From NCBI GenBank assembly GCA_017849435.1, contig JAFIGY010000002.1, positions 186,001 through 250,000 of the forward strand: a stretch of 64,000 bases of DNA, read 5' to 3'. Position numbers and translations under genes: made by a program. The DNA is from Chitinophaga niabensis (GTDB taxonomy: Bacteria; Bacteroidota; Bacteroidia; Chitinophagales; Chitinophagaceae). The stretch's first letter is position 1. Each line of letters begins with the position of its first letter. Positions 1-7,321 of the stretch are shown piece after piece. The notes beneath the pieces are model-generated. The model was not told the origin of the DNA, did no database searches, and saw only the letters and a list, made by a program, of their open reading frames with translations.

Positions 1-744
1 TTCATTGGTGGATTAACAAACGGAAAGGGAGCTGCGATATTTGTAAATTCCGACGACGCTACCATTGCATTCGAACTGGTTAACAGCATAGCACTCGCAT
101 ATAATTGGGTGGGTTTCAGAAAACCTGAAGAAATAACTACTTTACCGGTAAACGACACCATCACCTCGAAATACATCGGCGAATATATACTAGACGGATT
201 TTTTTCAGAAATAAAAAAAGGAAAAGACGGGCTTTACTTGTGGGCCGATGGCATCAACAGCAAAATGTATTTTACGTCGTCAACCGATTTTCGCAACCTC
301 GAATTAGGGGGCACAAAGACTTTTACTTTCGATAATGCCGGGACAGTAACCGGTTATTCGAATACGATTAATGGCCGGCTGCGCGCAACTGGGCAAAAGA
401 TAACCACTTTAGATACACTGAAACCGAGACCCGGGCAATCGGGTGTTTTGGGTCGTCATTTGCTGGAGACTAAAAATTATGACAAAGCGATTGGCTTTTT
501 ATCGAAGGGTTTGGCCAGCGAACCTTCAGACTCGTCGCTAGTAAAAAACTTAGCTCACTCGTTTCTCTTTAAGGGTGATTTCACCAAAGCGATTGAGCTA
601 TATAGACAATATTTAAAGTCAGGGCACACTGTGAGCGAGTTAAGCAAAACTTTGAAAAATGATTTTGAATATTTCCGCAATGCGGGGTTTGACCATTCCG
701 TGATAAAAAAGGCAAGCGAGATACTTTCACTACAGGATCAATAA
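1..744 (+). CDS. Serine hydrolase (beta-lactamase family), 3' part
   Basis: The frame is open at the left edge, so only about 247 C-terminal residues are present. The first 40 residues (FIGGLTNGKGAAIFVNSD and following) look like the last strand and helix of the class C beta-lactamase/penicillin-binding fold. After that come a roughly 80-residue beta-rich segment and about 100 residues with two tetratricopeptide-like helix pairs (around KAIGFLSKGL and KAIELYRQYL). The catalytic Ser-x-x-Lys motif would lie outside the window, so activity cannot be judged. The DNA is AT-richer than the rest of the window. The next gene starts 5 bases after the stop. Confidence 0.6.
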   Translation, partial: FIGGLTNGKGAAIFVNSDDATIAFELVNSIALAYNWVGFRKPEEITTLPVNDTITSKYIGEYILDGFFSEIKKGKDGLYLWADGINSKMYFTSSTDFRNLELGGTKTFTFDNAGTVTGYSNTINGRLRATGQKITTLDTLKPRPGQSGVLGRHLLETKNYDKAIGFLSKGLASEPSDSSLVKNLAHSFLFKGDFTKAIELYRQYLKSGHTVSELSKTLKNDFEYFRNAGFDHSVIKKASEILSLQDQ

Positions 745-749
745 ATAAA

Positions 750-1454
750 ATGAAACATATACACGTACATACTTTGCTCTTCTTGTTTGTTTTTTGCACT
801 TCCTGTGGGGGACAAAACAAATCAGGCCTTCCAAAAGAAAATAGCAAGTCCGAAACAAAAAACATAGTCACTTCCGTCGGATCTAATGAACGTAATATTT
901 ACTCTAAGTATGAGTATACTGATTCTATCGGTAAGCGTCTAATAATACAAAACAGTTTCCCAAAAGGTGGAATAAAATATACTGATTCTAATGGTGAGGT
1001 ATATGTTTATGCTGTATTTTGGACCCGGATAATTAATGAAACAGATAATCCTCTGGAATTGAATATTGACTTTCCTGTAAATTCATATGAAGTTCCCTCT
1101 TTACCTGGTAAATACTTCAAAATACTGGTTCCTTCCGACACAATGACACTTGATAAAGAACACTTGTTTAATCATGGTCTGACAGACGTGGAAACTTTTT
1201 TAGATAGCAGTATTCATAAATCGTCCTCGTTGAAAAGATCAATTAATCCAAAAGAATCCAGTGGTTTTTATGTCGTAATACTCTGCCTGATTGAAGGAGC
1301 AAAGGGCACCCTGCGTACAGGACTTAGCCTAAAAGGGGGCAGTCTTTTTTATAGAATTTCACGATTTACCGGCCCGCCGCCACTATCATTAATCGACGAA
1401 AAAGAAATTCCTTGTGGAAGTATTAATTTAGAAAATTTCATGTTGCGGAAATAA
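750..1454 (+). CDS. Hypothetical lipoprotein
   Basis: This 234-residue protein starts with a lysine-poor signal peptide and a lipobox (FCTSCGG), so Cys19 should be lipidated and the protein anchored in a membrane. The mature part is polar, with no motif I recognise. It begins 5 bases after the serine hydrolase stop, so the two are probably co-transcribed. Base composition is clearly AT-richer than the genes to the right, which suggests accessory DNA. A perfect 10-bp hairpin (1508-1530) follows the stop codon. Confidence 0.6.
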   Translation: MKHIHVHTLLFLFVFCTSCGGQNKSGLPKENSKSETKNIVTSVGSNERNIYSKYEYTDSIGKRLIIQNSFPKGGIKYTDSNGEVYVYAVFWTRIINETDNPLELNIDFPVNSYEVPSLPGKYFKILVPSDTMTLDKEHLFNHGLTDVETFLDSSIHKSSSLKRSINPKESSGFYVVILCLIEGAKGTLRTGLSLKGGSLFYRISRFTGPPPLSLIDEKEIPCGSINLENFMLRK

Positions 1455-1507
1455 ATATACAGCCAGCGCACAACAAAATGTATCAGAAATAGCAGGATTC
1501 CCCTACC

Positions 1508-1530
1508 ATGGCTCGTGAGACACGAGCCAT
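1508..1530 (+). terminator. Hairpin after the lipoprotein gene (no T tract)
   Basis: A perfect 10-bp inverted repeat (ATGGCTCGTG / CACGAGCCAT) with a 3-base loop lies 54 bases after the lipoprotein stop. No T run follows on the plus strand, so it is at best a 3'-end processing or weak termination hairpin. Confidence 0.3.
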
Positions 1531-1540
1531 TCGTTATATA

Positions 1541-1570
1541 AAACAAAAAACCCAGCATTACTGCCAGGTT
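1541..1570 (-). terminator. Terminator of tRNA-Asn
   Basis: Read on the minus strand, a 9-bp stem (AACCTGGCA / TGCTGGGTT, two G-T pairs) with loop GTAA is followed by a T run. It lies 11 bases downstream of the mature tRNA-Asn 3' end. Confidence 0.7.
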
Positions 1571-1580
1571 TAAAAGCTTG

Positions 1581-1654
1581 CTCCCCCTGTTGGACTTGAA
1601 CCAACGACCCTCTGATTAACAGTCAGATGCTCTAACCAACTGAGCTAAGGAGGA
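1581..1654 (-). tRNA. tRNA-Asn (anticodon GTT)
   Basis: The minus strand folds into a 74-base cloverleaf. The acceptor stem TCCTCCT pairs with AGGGGGA (one T-G pair). The D arm is present, the anticodon loop reads CTGTTAA with anticodon GTT, and the T arm contains GGTTCAAGTCC. CCA is not encoded. A promoter (1679-1708) and a terminator (1541-1570) flank it. Its 3' end faces the AT-rich accessory genes to the left. Confidence 0.95.
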
Positions 1655-1678
1655 AGTTCCCGTTTCAAATTGGGATTG

Positions 1679-1708
1679 CAAAAATATACAAATTTTCATT
1701 CCCGCAAA
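1679..1708 (-). promoter_or_regulatory. Bacteroidota-type promoter of tRNA-Asn
   Basis: On the minus strand a TTTG -33 box (1705-1708) is separated by 18 bases from an exact TAnnTTTG -7 box (TATTTTTG, 1679-1686). Transcription would start near 1674, about 20 bases before the tRNA 5' end. Confidence 0.65.
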
Positions 1709-1776
1709 ATCTATTTGGACTTTTTTTCCAAACACTCCCAAAATAACACATTAGCAAAAACCCGCATGAGCGCAGG

Positions 1777-2121
1777 TCACCAGCTCAGCCAGCTCTTCTC
1801 CATCCCCACAAAAATCCCATCCTCCCGCATTTCAATGGGATAAGTTTTAAGATAAAACCCCTCACCACTGGAATTATACCCATTCCGCAAGGAAAACCTG
1901 TACCGGTGAAGCGGGCAAACTACATTCCCCTGCCCATCAATAAACCCCTCGGCCAACAGCCCCCCGGCATGCGGACATTTATACGCGAATGCATACAGCT
2001 GCCCCCCAAACCGGGAAAAACAAATCTTCTTTCCATGCACTTCATACACGGCGATCGCCTGTTCGGCCACCACCGGATCATCCGCATCCGTCAGCCGGTA
2101 CCAGTTGTACTGTTTGCTCAT
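1777..2121 (-). CDS. Rieske [2Fe-2S] protein
   Basis: A single-domain Rieske protein of 114 residues. The two cluster-binding motifs are CPHAG (Cys49, His51) and CPLHRYRF (Cys69, His72), the standard C-x-H ... C-x2-H ligand set. No signal peptide or membrane anchor is seen, so it is probably a soluble cytoplasmic electron-transfer or ferredoxin-like component whose partner oxygenase is not visible nearby. The ATG at 2121 is preferred; a TTG one codon upstream also fits. It lies downstream of hflX on the same strand. Its first codons are the source of a decayed duplicate found just after hflX (repeat 2113-2213). Confidence 0.85.
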   Translation of the reverse strand: MSKQYNWYRLTDADDPVVAEQAIAVYEVHGKKICFSRFGGQLYAFAYKCPHAGGLLAEGFIDGQGNVVCPLHRYRFSLRNGYNSSGEGFYLKTYPIEMREDGIFVGMEKSWLSW

Positions 2122-2213
2122 CAAATAAAGTATTCCGTTTTTATAAGCCCGGTCGAAGAAGCCATTCCTGTCAGCCGGCTATTTGCTCATTAAAAGAAGT
2201 ATTCCGTTTTATA
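2113..2213. repeat. Imperfect direct repeat at the hflX/Rieske junction
   Basis: Copies at 2113-2145 and 2182-2213 (offset 69 bases) match at about 28 of 32 positions. The left copy carries the start of the Rieske gene, the right copy the end of hflX. A further shared block (GTCAGCCGG, 2090-2098 and 2170-2178) extends the similarity into Rieske codons. This looks like a tandem duplication of the gene junction, with one copy of the Rieske 5' end decayed. Confidence 0.7.
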
Positions 2214-3377
2214 GGGATAACGCTCGCGGTAAAGCTGCATTACTTTGTCAAGGATGGTTTTCCGCAGCTCGTCGATGTTGCGCCTTTCGGTGGCAGAAAC
2301 GAACACGCAGTTGCCATGGGAGCGGTGCTGCCAGCTGTCTTTCAGCTGCTGCAGGATGTCCTGCTTCACCTCTTCGGTGAGCCACTCGTCGAAGGTTTGC
2401 TTTTCGTAGAGATCCATTTTGTTGAAGATGAGGATAGTGGGCTTGTCCAGCGTCTTCAGCTCGGAAAGCGTGCGATTGACAACCTCTATCTGGTCTTCAT
2501 ATTTGGGATGGGAAATGTCTACTACATGCATCAGGATGTCACTTTCCCGCACTTCGTCCAGCGTGGATTTGAAACTTTCTACCAGGTGATGGGGGAGTTT
2601 GCGGATAAATCCTACGGTATCGCTTAGCAGGAACGGCGTCTGTTCAAACACGACCTTGCGGGTGGTGGTATCCAGCGTGGCAAACAGTTTGTTCTCGGCG
2701 AACACTTCGCTTTTGCTGAGCAGGTTCATGAGCGTGCTCTTGCCAACGTTGGTATATCCCACAAGCGCCACACGGATATATTCCCCGCGGTCCTTCCGCT
2801 GGGTGAGCGACTGTTTGTCGATCTCCGCGAGACGTTTACGGAGGAGCGATATCTTGTCCTTCACAATACGGCGGTCGGTTTCGATCTCCGTTTCACCGGG
2901 CCCCCTCATCCCGATACCCCCTTTCTGCCGCTCCAGGTGCGTCCACATCCCGCGAAGCCGCGGCAGGATGTATTGATACTGCGCCAGCTCCACCTGTACC
3001 TTGGCCTGCGCGGTCCGGGCACGGCGCGCGAATATGTCCAGGATCAGGTCACTGCGGTCAATGACCTTTACCTTGAGCTCTTTCTGGATATTGGCGATCT
3101 GCGAACCGGTAAGCTCATCGTCAAATATCACCAGGCTGATATCTTTGCCGGCAACGTATTGCCGCACTTCTTCGAGTTTCCCTTTCCCGATGAATGTAGC
3201 CCTGTCCGGATGCGGCAGCTTCTGCGTGAACCGCTTTACGGCCTGCGCTCCGGCGGTATCTGCCAGGAACGCCAGCTCGTCCAGGTACTCCTGTACCTGC
3301 GCTTCGGTCTGTTCTTTGTGAATAAGCCCGATCAGTACGGCTCTTTCATCGGCGATCACTTGTTGTTTCTCTATCAA
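2190..3377 (-). CDS. hflX: GTPase HflX
   Basis: A 395-residue HflX-type GTPase, which in other bacteria binds the 50S subunit and rescues or splits stalled ribosomes. The N-terminal nucleotide-binding and helical domains include the family signature GMRGPGETEIETDRR (around residue 153). The G domain shows the P loop GYTNVGKST, the switch motif DTVGF and NKMD. The C-terminus is short (YKTEYFF). A -7 box TAACTTTG lies 19 bases upstream of the ATG. The 3' end of the gene is duplicated 69 bases further on, at the start of the Rieske gene. Confidence 0.95.
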   Translation of the reverse strand: MIEKQQVIADERAVLIGLIHKEQTEAQVQEYLDELAFLADTAGAQAVKRFTQKLPHPDRATFIGKGKLEEVRQYVAGKDISLVIFDDELTGSQIANIQKELKVKVIDRSDLILDIFARRARTAQAKVQVELAQYQYILPRLRGMWTHLERQKGGIGMRGPGETEIETDRRIVKDKISLLRKRLAEIDKQSLTQRKDRGEYIRVALVGYTNVGKSTLMNLLSKSEVFAENKLFATLDTTTRKVVFEQTPFLLSDTVGFIRKLPHHLVESFKSTLDEVRESDILMHVVDISHPKYEDQIEVVNRTLSELKTLDKPTILIFNKMDLYEKQTFDEWLTEEVKQDILQQLKDSWQHRSHGNCVFVSATERRNIDELRKTILDKVMQLYRERYPYKTEYFF

Positions 3378-3396
3378 AGCGTCTAATAAATTTGTG

Positions 3397-3404
3397 CAAA
3401 GTTA
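3397..3404 (-). promoter_or_regulatory. -7 box of hflX
   Basis: An exact TAnnTTTG match (TAACTTTG on the minus strand) 19 bases before the hflX ATG. A TTG 24 bases further upstream could serve as the -33 element. Confidence 0.55.
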
Positions 3405-3488
3405 ATGATTTCGGGATGGCTTCCTGCGCAACGGGCGGTAGGCTAATTTTTCCTACATTTATGCCTCATCACAACAAAATCTACACCA

Positions 3489-5498
3489 ATGCGTAAAACA
3501 TTCCTGTTAGCAGGTATTTTATTCATTCAACACGGCATGGCACAACAGAAAATGAGCCCTGAGCTGCTCTGGCAGCTGGGAAGAGTGAGCGGGGAAACGA
3601 TCGCGACGGATGGCACGGTCCTCTATGGCGTTAGCCGCTATACCCTTGCGGAAAACAAAAGTGAACGCAATCTCTACGCCATCCCACCGGGAGGGGGTAC
3701 TGCAAAACAGCTGACCACCAGTCCAGGCACGGAATCCGGCGCGCAGGTGCTGCCCGATGGCCGCATCGCTTACAGCTACAAAGGCCAGCTATGGGAAATG
3801 GATAAAGACGGCGGCAACCCGGTGCAGAAAACAAATGTAGAAGGCGGGATGCAGAATATCCGCCTGTCCCCTGACGGCCGCGCAATCCTCTTCTCCCGCG
3901 AGGTGAAGCTGGAAAAAGTGAGTGGCATGGATTTTCACCCGGATCTTCCGAAATCCAACGTACAGATCTACACCAACCTCAATTACCGTCACTGGGATAC
4001 CTGGGAAGATGGTAATTACAATCACGTATGCTATGCATCATACGATGCGAAGAGCGGAAAGGTGGGTGAGCCGGTGGATATCATGAAAGGCGAATTATTC
4101 GACTGCCCCCAGATGCCCTTCGGTGGCGCGGAAGACTTCACCTGGTCGCCGGACGGGAAGCAGATCATCTACGTATGTAAGAAAAAGCATGGCAAAGATT
4201 ACGCGATCAGCACGAATACCGATATCTATCAATACGACATCGCCTCCGGCAAAACCACGAACCTTTCCGAAGGAATGAAAGGTTATGATGTACAGCCGGT
4301 GTTCAGTCCCGATGGCAAACGCCTCACCTGGCTGAGTATGGCGCACGACGGGTTTGAGGCGGACAAGAACGATGTGATCGTATATGATCTTGCCACAAAA
4401 TCCCGTACCAATCTCACCCAAAGCTGGGATGGCACCGTTTCCGCCAGCCGCTGGAGCAACGACGGCAAAAAGATCTACTTCCTGGCCGTCATCAAAGGCA
4501 CCGAACAGCTCTTCGAACTCAATCCTTCCGGCAAAGCCATCAAACAGATCACCAAAGGCCAGTTTGACGTGAACGGTTTTGTAGGCCAATCCGGCAACAG
4601 GATGGTAGTAACCCGTGCGGATATGAACCATGCCGCAGAGCTCTACACTGTTGACCTCGAAAACGGCACCCTCCAACAGCTCACCACTGTCAACAACGAT
4701 ATCTACAGCAGCATCGGGCAAAGCAAAGTGGAAGAACGCTGGATCAAAACCACAGACGGCAGGCAAATGCTGGCCTGGGTGATCTTCCCGCCCGATTTCG
4801 ATCCTGCTAAAAAATATCCCACGCTCCTGTATTGCCAGGGGGGCCCGCAATCCGCATTAAGCCAATACTATTCCTTCCGCTGGAACTTCCAGCTGATGGC
4901 AGCGCAGGGTTACATTGTGATCGCTCCTAACCGCAGGGGGATGCCCGGCCACGGCGTGAAATGGAATGCGGATATCAGCAAGGATTGGGGCGGGCAGCCG
5001 ATTCGCGATTATCTCTCCGCGATTGATGACATCAGTAAAGAACCTTATGTAGATAAAAAACGCCTCGGTGCCGTAGGCGCCAGCTATGGCGGATATTCCG
5101 TGTACATGCTGGCCGGTGTACATCAGAACCGGTTCAAAACTTTCATCGCGCACGATGGTCTGTTTGACCTGCGCAGCTGGTTCGGCACCACCGAGGAACT
5201 GTGGTTTGCGAACTGGGATATCGGCGCGTACTGGGACAAGGCCAATGCCAAAACCTATGAGCAGTTCAACCCCAGTAACCTGGTCAACAACTGGAACACG
5301 CCGATCATGATCGTGCAGGGCGGGATCGACTTCCGCGTAGGGATCGAACAGGGTCTGCAGGCTTTCCAGGCCGCGCAGCTGAAAGGGATCAAGAGCAAAC
5401 TGGTGTATTTCCCGGAAGAGAATCACTGGGTGTTGAGCGCGCAGAACGCCATTACCTGGCAACGGGAATTCTTCAACTGGTTAAAGGAAACGCTGTAG
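3489..5498 (+). CDS. Secreted S9-family prolyl oligopeptidase/dipeptidyl peptidase
   Basis: A 669-residue serine peptidase with a signal peptide (about residues 1-18, ending GMAQQ). Residues 30-400 contain beta-propeller repeats of the TolB/WD40-like type (DGRIAYSY, SPDGRAILF, SPDGKQIIY, SPDGKRLTW). The C-terminal alpha/beta hydrolase domain has the nucleophile Ser532 in GASYGG, the Asp in GGIDFRV and the His in ENHWV. It should cleave peptides in the periplasm. The length is normal for the family. It is monocistronic, divergent from hflX. Confidence 0.93.
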   Translation: MRKTFLLAGILFIQHGMAQQKMSPELLWQLGRVSGETIATDGTVLYGVSRYTLAENKSERNLYAIPPGGGTAKQLTTSPGTESGAQVLPDGRIAYSYKGQLWEMDKDGGNPVQKTNVEGGMQNIRLSPDGRAILFSREVKLEKVSGMDFHPDLPKSNVQIYTNLNYRHWDTWEDGNYNHVCYASYDAKSGKVGEPVDIMKGELFDCPQMPFGGAEDFTWSPDGKQIIYVCKKKHGKDYAISTNTDIYQYDIASGKTTNLSEGMKGYDVQPVFSPDGKRLTWLSMAHDGFEADKNDVIVYDLATKSRTNLTQSWDGTVSASRWSNDGKKIYFLAVIKGTEQLFELNPSGKAIKQITKGQFDVNGFVGQSGNRMVVTRADMNHAAELYTVDLENGTLQQLTTVNNDIYSSIGQSKVEERWIKTTDGRQMLAWVIFPPDFDPAKKYPTLLYCQGGPQSALSQYYSFRWNFQLMAAQGYIVIAPNRRGMPGHGVKWNADISKDWGGQPIRDYLSAIDDISKEPYVDKKRLGAVGASYGGYSVYMLAGVHQNRFKTFIAHDGLFDLRSWFGTTEELWFANWDIGAYWDKANAKTYEQFNPSNLVNNWNTPIMIVQGGIDFRVGIEQGLQAFQAAQLKGIKSKLVYFPEENHWVLSAQNAITWQREFFNWLKETL

Positions 5499-5535
5499 TC
5501 AATTTGCGGATTTTGACAGTTTTTAAATCGCTTCT

Positions 5536-6312
5536 ATGTTTTCTTCCTTAATCCTTGATACACGCGACAAGATAGCTACCATCACGCTCAACCGGCCTGA
5601 CGTATACAATGCGTTCAATGATGCCCTCAGCTTCGAACTGCAGGATGCATTAAAACAGGTTGAGAAAGACAAGGAAGTAAGAGCCGTTGTGTTGACCGGG
5701 GCCGGAAAGGCTTTTTGCAGTGGTCAGGATCTCAAAGCGGCACAGGAAGGGGCCCGCAACCTCGGAGAATCGCTGCAGAAGCGATATAATCCCATCATCC
5801 GCGCCATCCGTAATATGCCGAAACCTGTGATCTGCCGGTTGAACGGTGTGGCGGCGGGCGCAGGATGTTCGCTCGCACTGGCCTGCGATGTGATCATTGC
5901 TTCGGAAAACGCGTCGCTGATAGAGATATTTATCAATATCGCGCTGGTACTGGATTCTGGCTCCTCTTATTTTCTGCCCCGCACCGTAGGCTACCATCGC
6001 GCATTTGAACTGGCTACCAAGGCCACCAAGCTGAGCGCGGAGGAGGCCCTCGGCCTGGGGCTCCTCAACAAAGTCGTAAAGCCCGAGGCACTGGACGAAG
6101 CCGTACAGGCGGAAGCGGAATTCTACGCCAACGCCCCTACGAAAGCCATCGGCATGCTGAAAAAAATGCTTACAAAGGGCATGACGGAAGATCTGGACGC
6201 CGTGCTGGATTACGAAGCCTATTGCCAGGAAATTGCCGGGAATTCGGAAGATAACCGGGAAGGGATTGCCGCTTTCCTGGAGAAACGAAAGCCGGTTTTT
6301 AAAGGGATTTAA
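5536..6312 (+). CDS. Enoyl-CoA hydratase/isomerase family protein (PaaG-like)
   Basis: A 258-residue crotonase-fold protein. It has the CoA-binding and oxyanion segments ITLNRPDVYNAFN, AFCSGQDLK and NGVAAGAGCSLALACD, and the later acidic position in LVLDSG. The spacing and the GQDL motif are closest to 1,2-epoxyphenylacetyl-CoA isomerase (PaaG) among enoyl-CoA hydratases, but no other phenylacetate genes are present, so substrate is unassigned. The gene is 37 bases after the S9 peptidase stop and ends at a bidirectional terminator. Confidence 0.88.
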   Translation: MFSSLILDTRDKIATITLNRPDVYNAFNDALSFELQDALKQVEKDKEVRAVVLTGAGKAFCSGQDLKAAQEGARNLGESLQKRYNPIIRAIRNMPKPVICRLNGVAAGAGCSLALACDVIIASENASLIEIFINIALVLDSGSSYFLPRTVGYHRAFELATKATKLSAEEALGLGLLNKVVKPEALDEAVQAEAEFYANAPTKAIGMLKKMLTKGMTEDLDAVLDYEAYCQEIAGNSEDNREGIAAFLEKRKPVFKGI

Positions 6313-6315
6313 AAT

Positions 6316-6347
6316 AAAAAGGGATCGCTGTAAAACGATCCCTTTTT
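6316..6347. terminator. Bidirectional terminator between convergent genes
   Basis: A 12-bp perfect stem (AAAAAGGGATCG / CGATCCCTTTTT) with an 8-base loop. A and T runs on both sides let it serve both the hydratase gene (+) and the beta-barrel gene (-). Confidence 0.85.
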
Positions 6348-6369
6348 CAATTATTTACCAGTGGATGGA

Positions 6370-7074
6370 TTACAATCCACTCAACGCAATACCAATAGAG
6401 TAAGGCCTGATATCCAGGTTGGTGTTATCCTTGAACAGCGGGTTCAGGTTCACGGAACCGAATAACGCAAAGTTGCCGTACCCTATGCGCGCCGTAGCGG
6501 CAAAACGCCAGGGGTTGAAGAACCGCTTGTTCTGTTCCTTGATGATATTCTTCTCCCCGCCTAACGAGTTCTTCCCTTTCGTATGTGCGTTCACGAGCAT
6601 GCCCACTTTGGCGCCGATCGCCGCTTTGAAGCCCTTATTGGCGTTGTCTGACACCTGGCGGTAGCGGATCTCCAGCGGGATCTCCAGGTAAGTGGTGGCC
6701 ACCTTGTATTTACGGTAAAGATCCGAACTGATAAACCGTACAGCAGTGGAGCTGCCATTGGACATATCAATCCGCTGCTTGTCCAGGAAAACGCTGCTGG
6801 TGCTGAAGCCCAAACCCGCCGCCACGCTGAAATGTGATTTGGAGAAAGGGAAATCATACATCAGCGCCATATTGAAGCCGCGGGAAAGCCCTTTCGTCTT
6901 TACGCTGTCCGGCGCCTGCGCCCACCCGTCATAAGAAAACTGGATCATGAAGAAGTCCCTGGAGTAGACAGCCCTTTGCTTTGCCTTACCCATGGCCGCG
7001 CCAGCCGTATTATCCTGCGCAAAAACACCTGTAGCGACTGCGATGAAACCCAGCGTAAAAAGTAATTTTTTCAT
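6370..7074 (-). CDS. Outer-membrane beta-barrel protein (PorT-like)
   Basis: A 234-residue exported protein. Signal peptide residues 1-19 end in GVFAQ. The rest alternates hydrophobic and polar residues in short strands typical of a small 8-10-stranded barrel (AVAAGLGFSTSSVF, TYLEIPLEIRYR, FRFAATARIGYGNFALFGSVNLNPL-type strands) and ends in a hydrophobic strand (YSIGIALSGL). The TYLEIPLEIRY strand is characteristic of the PorT/outer-membrane beta-barrel family of Bacteroidota. Function unknown. Confidence 0.75.
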   Translation of the reverse strand: MKKLLFTLGFIAVATGVFAQDNTAGAAMGKAKQRAVYSRDFFMIQFSYDGWAQAPDSVKTKGLSRGFNMALMYDFPFSKSHFSVAAGLGFSTSSVFLDKQRIDMSNGSSTAVRFISSDLYRKYKVATTYLEIPLEIRYRQVSDNANKGFKAAIGAKVGMLVNAHTKGKNSLGGEKNIIKEQNKRFFNPWRFAATARIGYGNFALFGSVNLNPLFKDNTNLDIRPYSIGIALSGL

Positions 7075-7321
7075 AATATGTTTAAATGCTTGGCAAAAAG
7101 AATATCAGGCAAATTTAATGGAATGCTAATAAATCAAAGGGTTAAAATATTGCAAAAATAAATCATGGCAATAACCCCGTGGCCGATTAGCAGAATTTAA
7201 GTAAATTGTAAATCTAGCAGTTTCTACACCAAAATCAATCCGGCCGTACGGAAGCGGTGCATGTTTCTTGACCCCTGAGCGCGGAAAACCTTATGTATGG
7301 CGGGATTGACAATAAATATTT

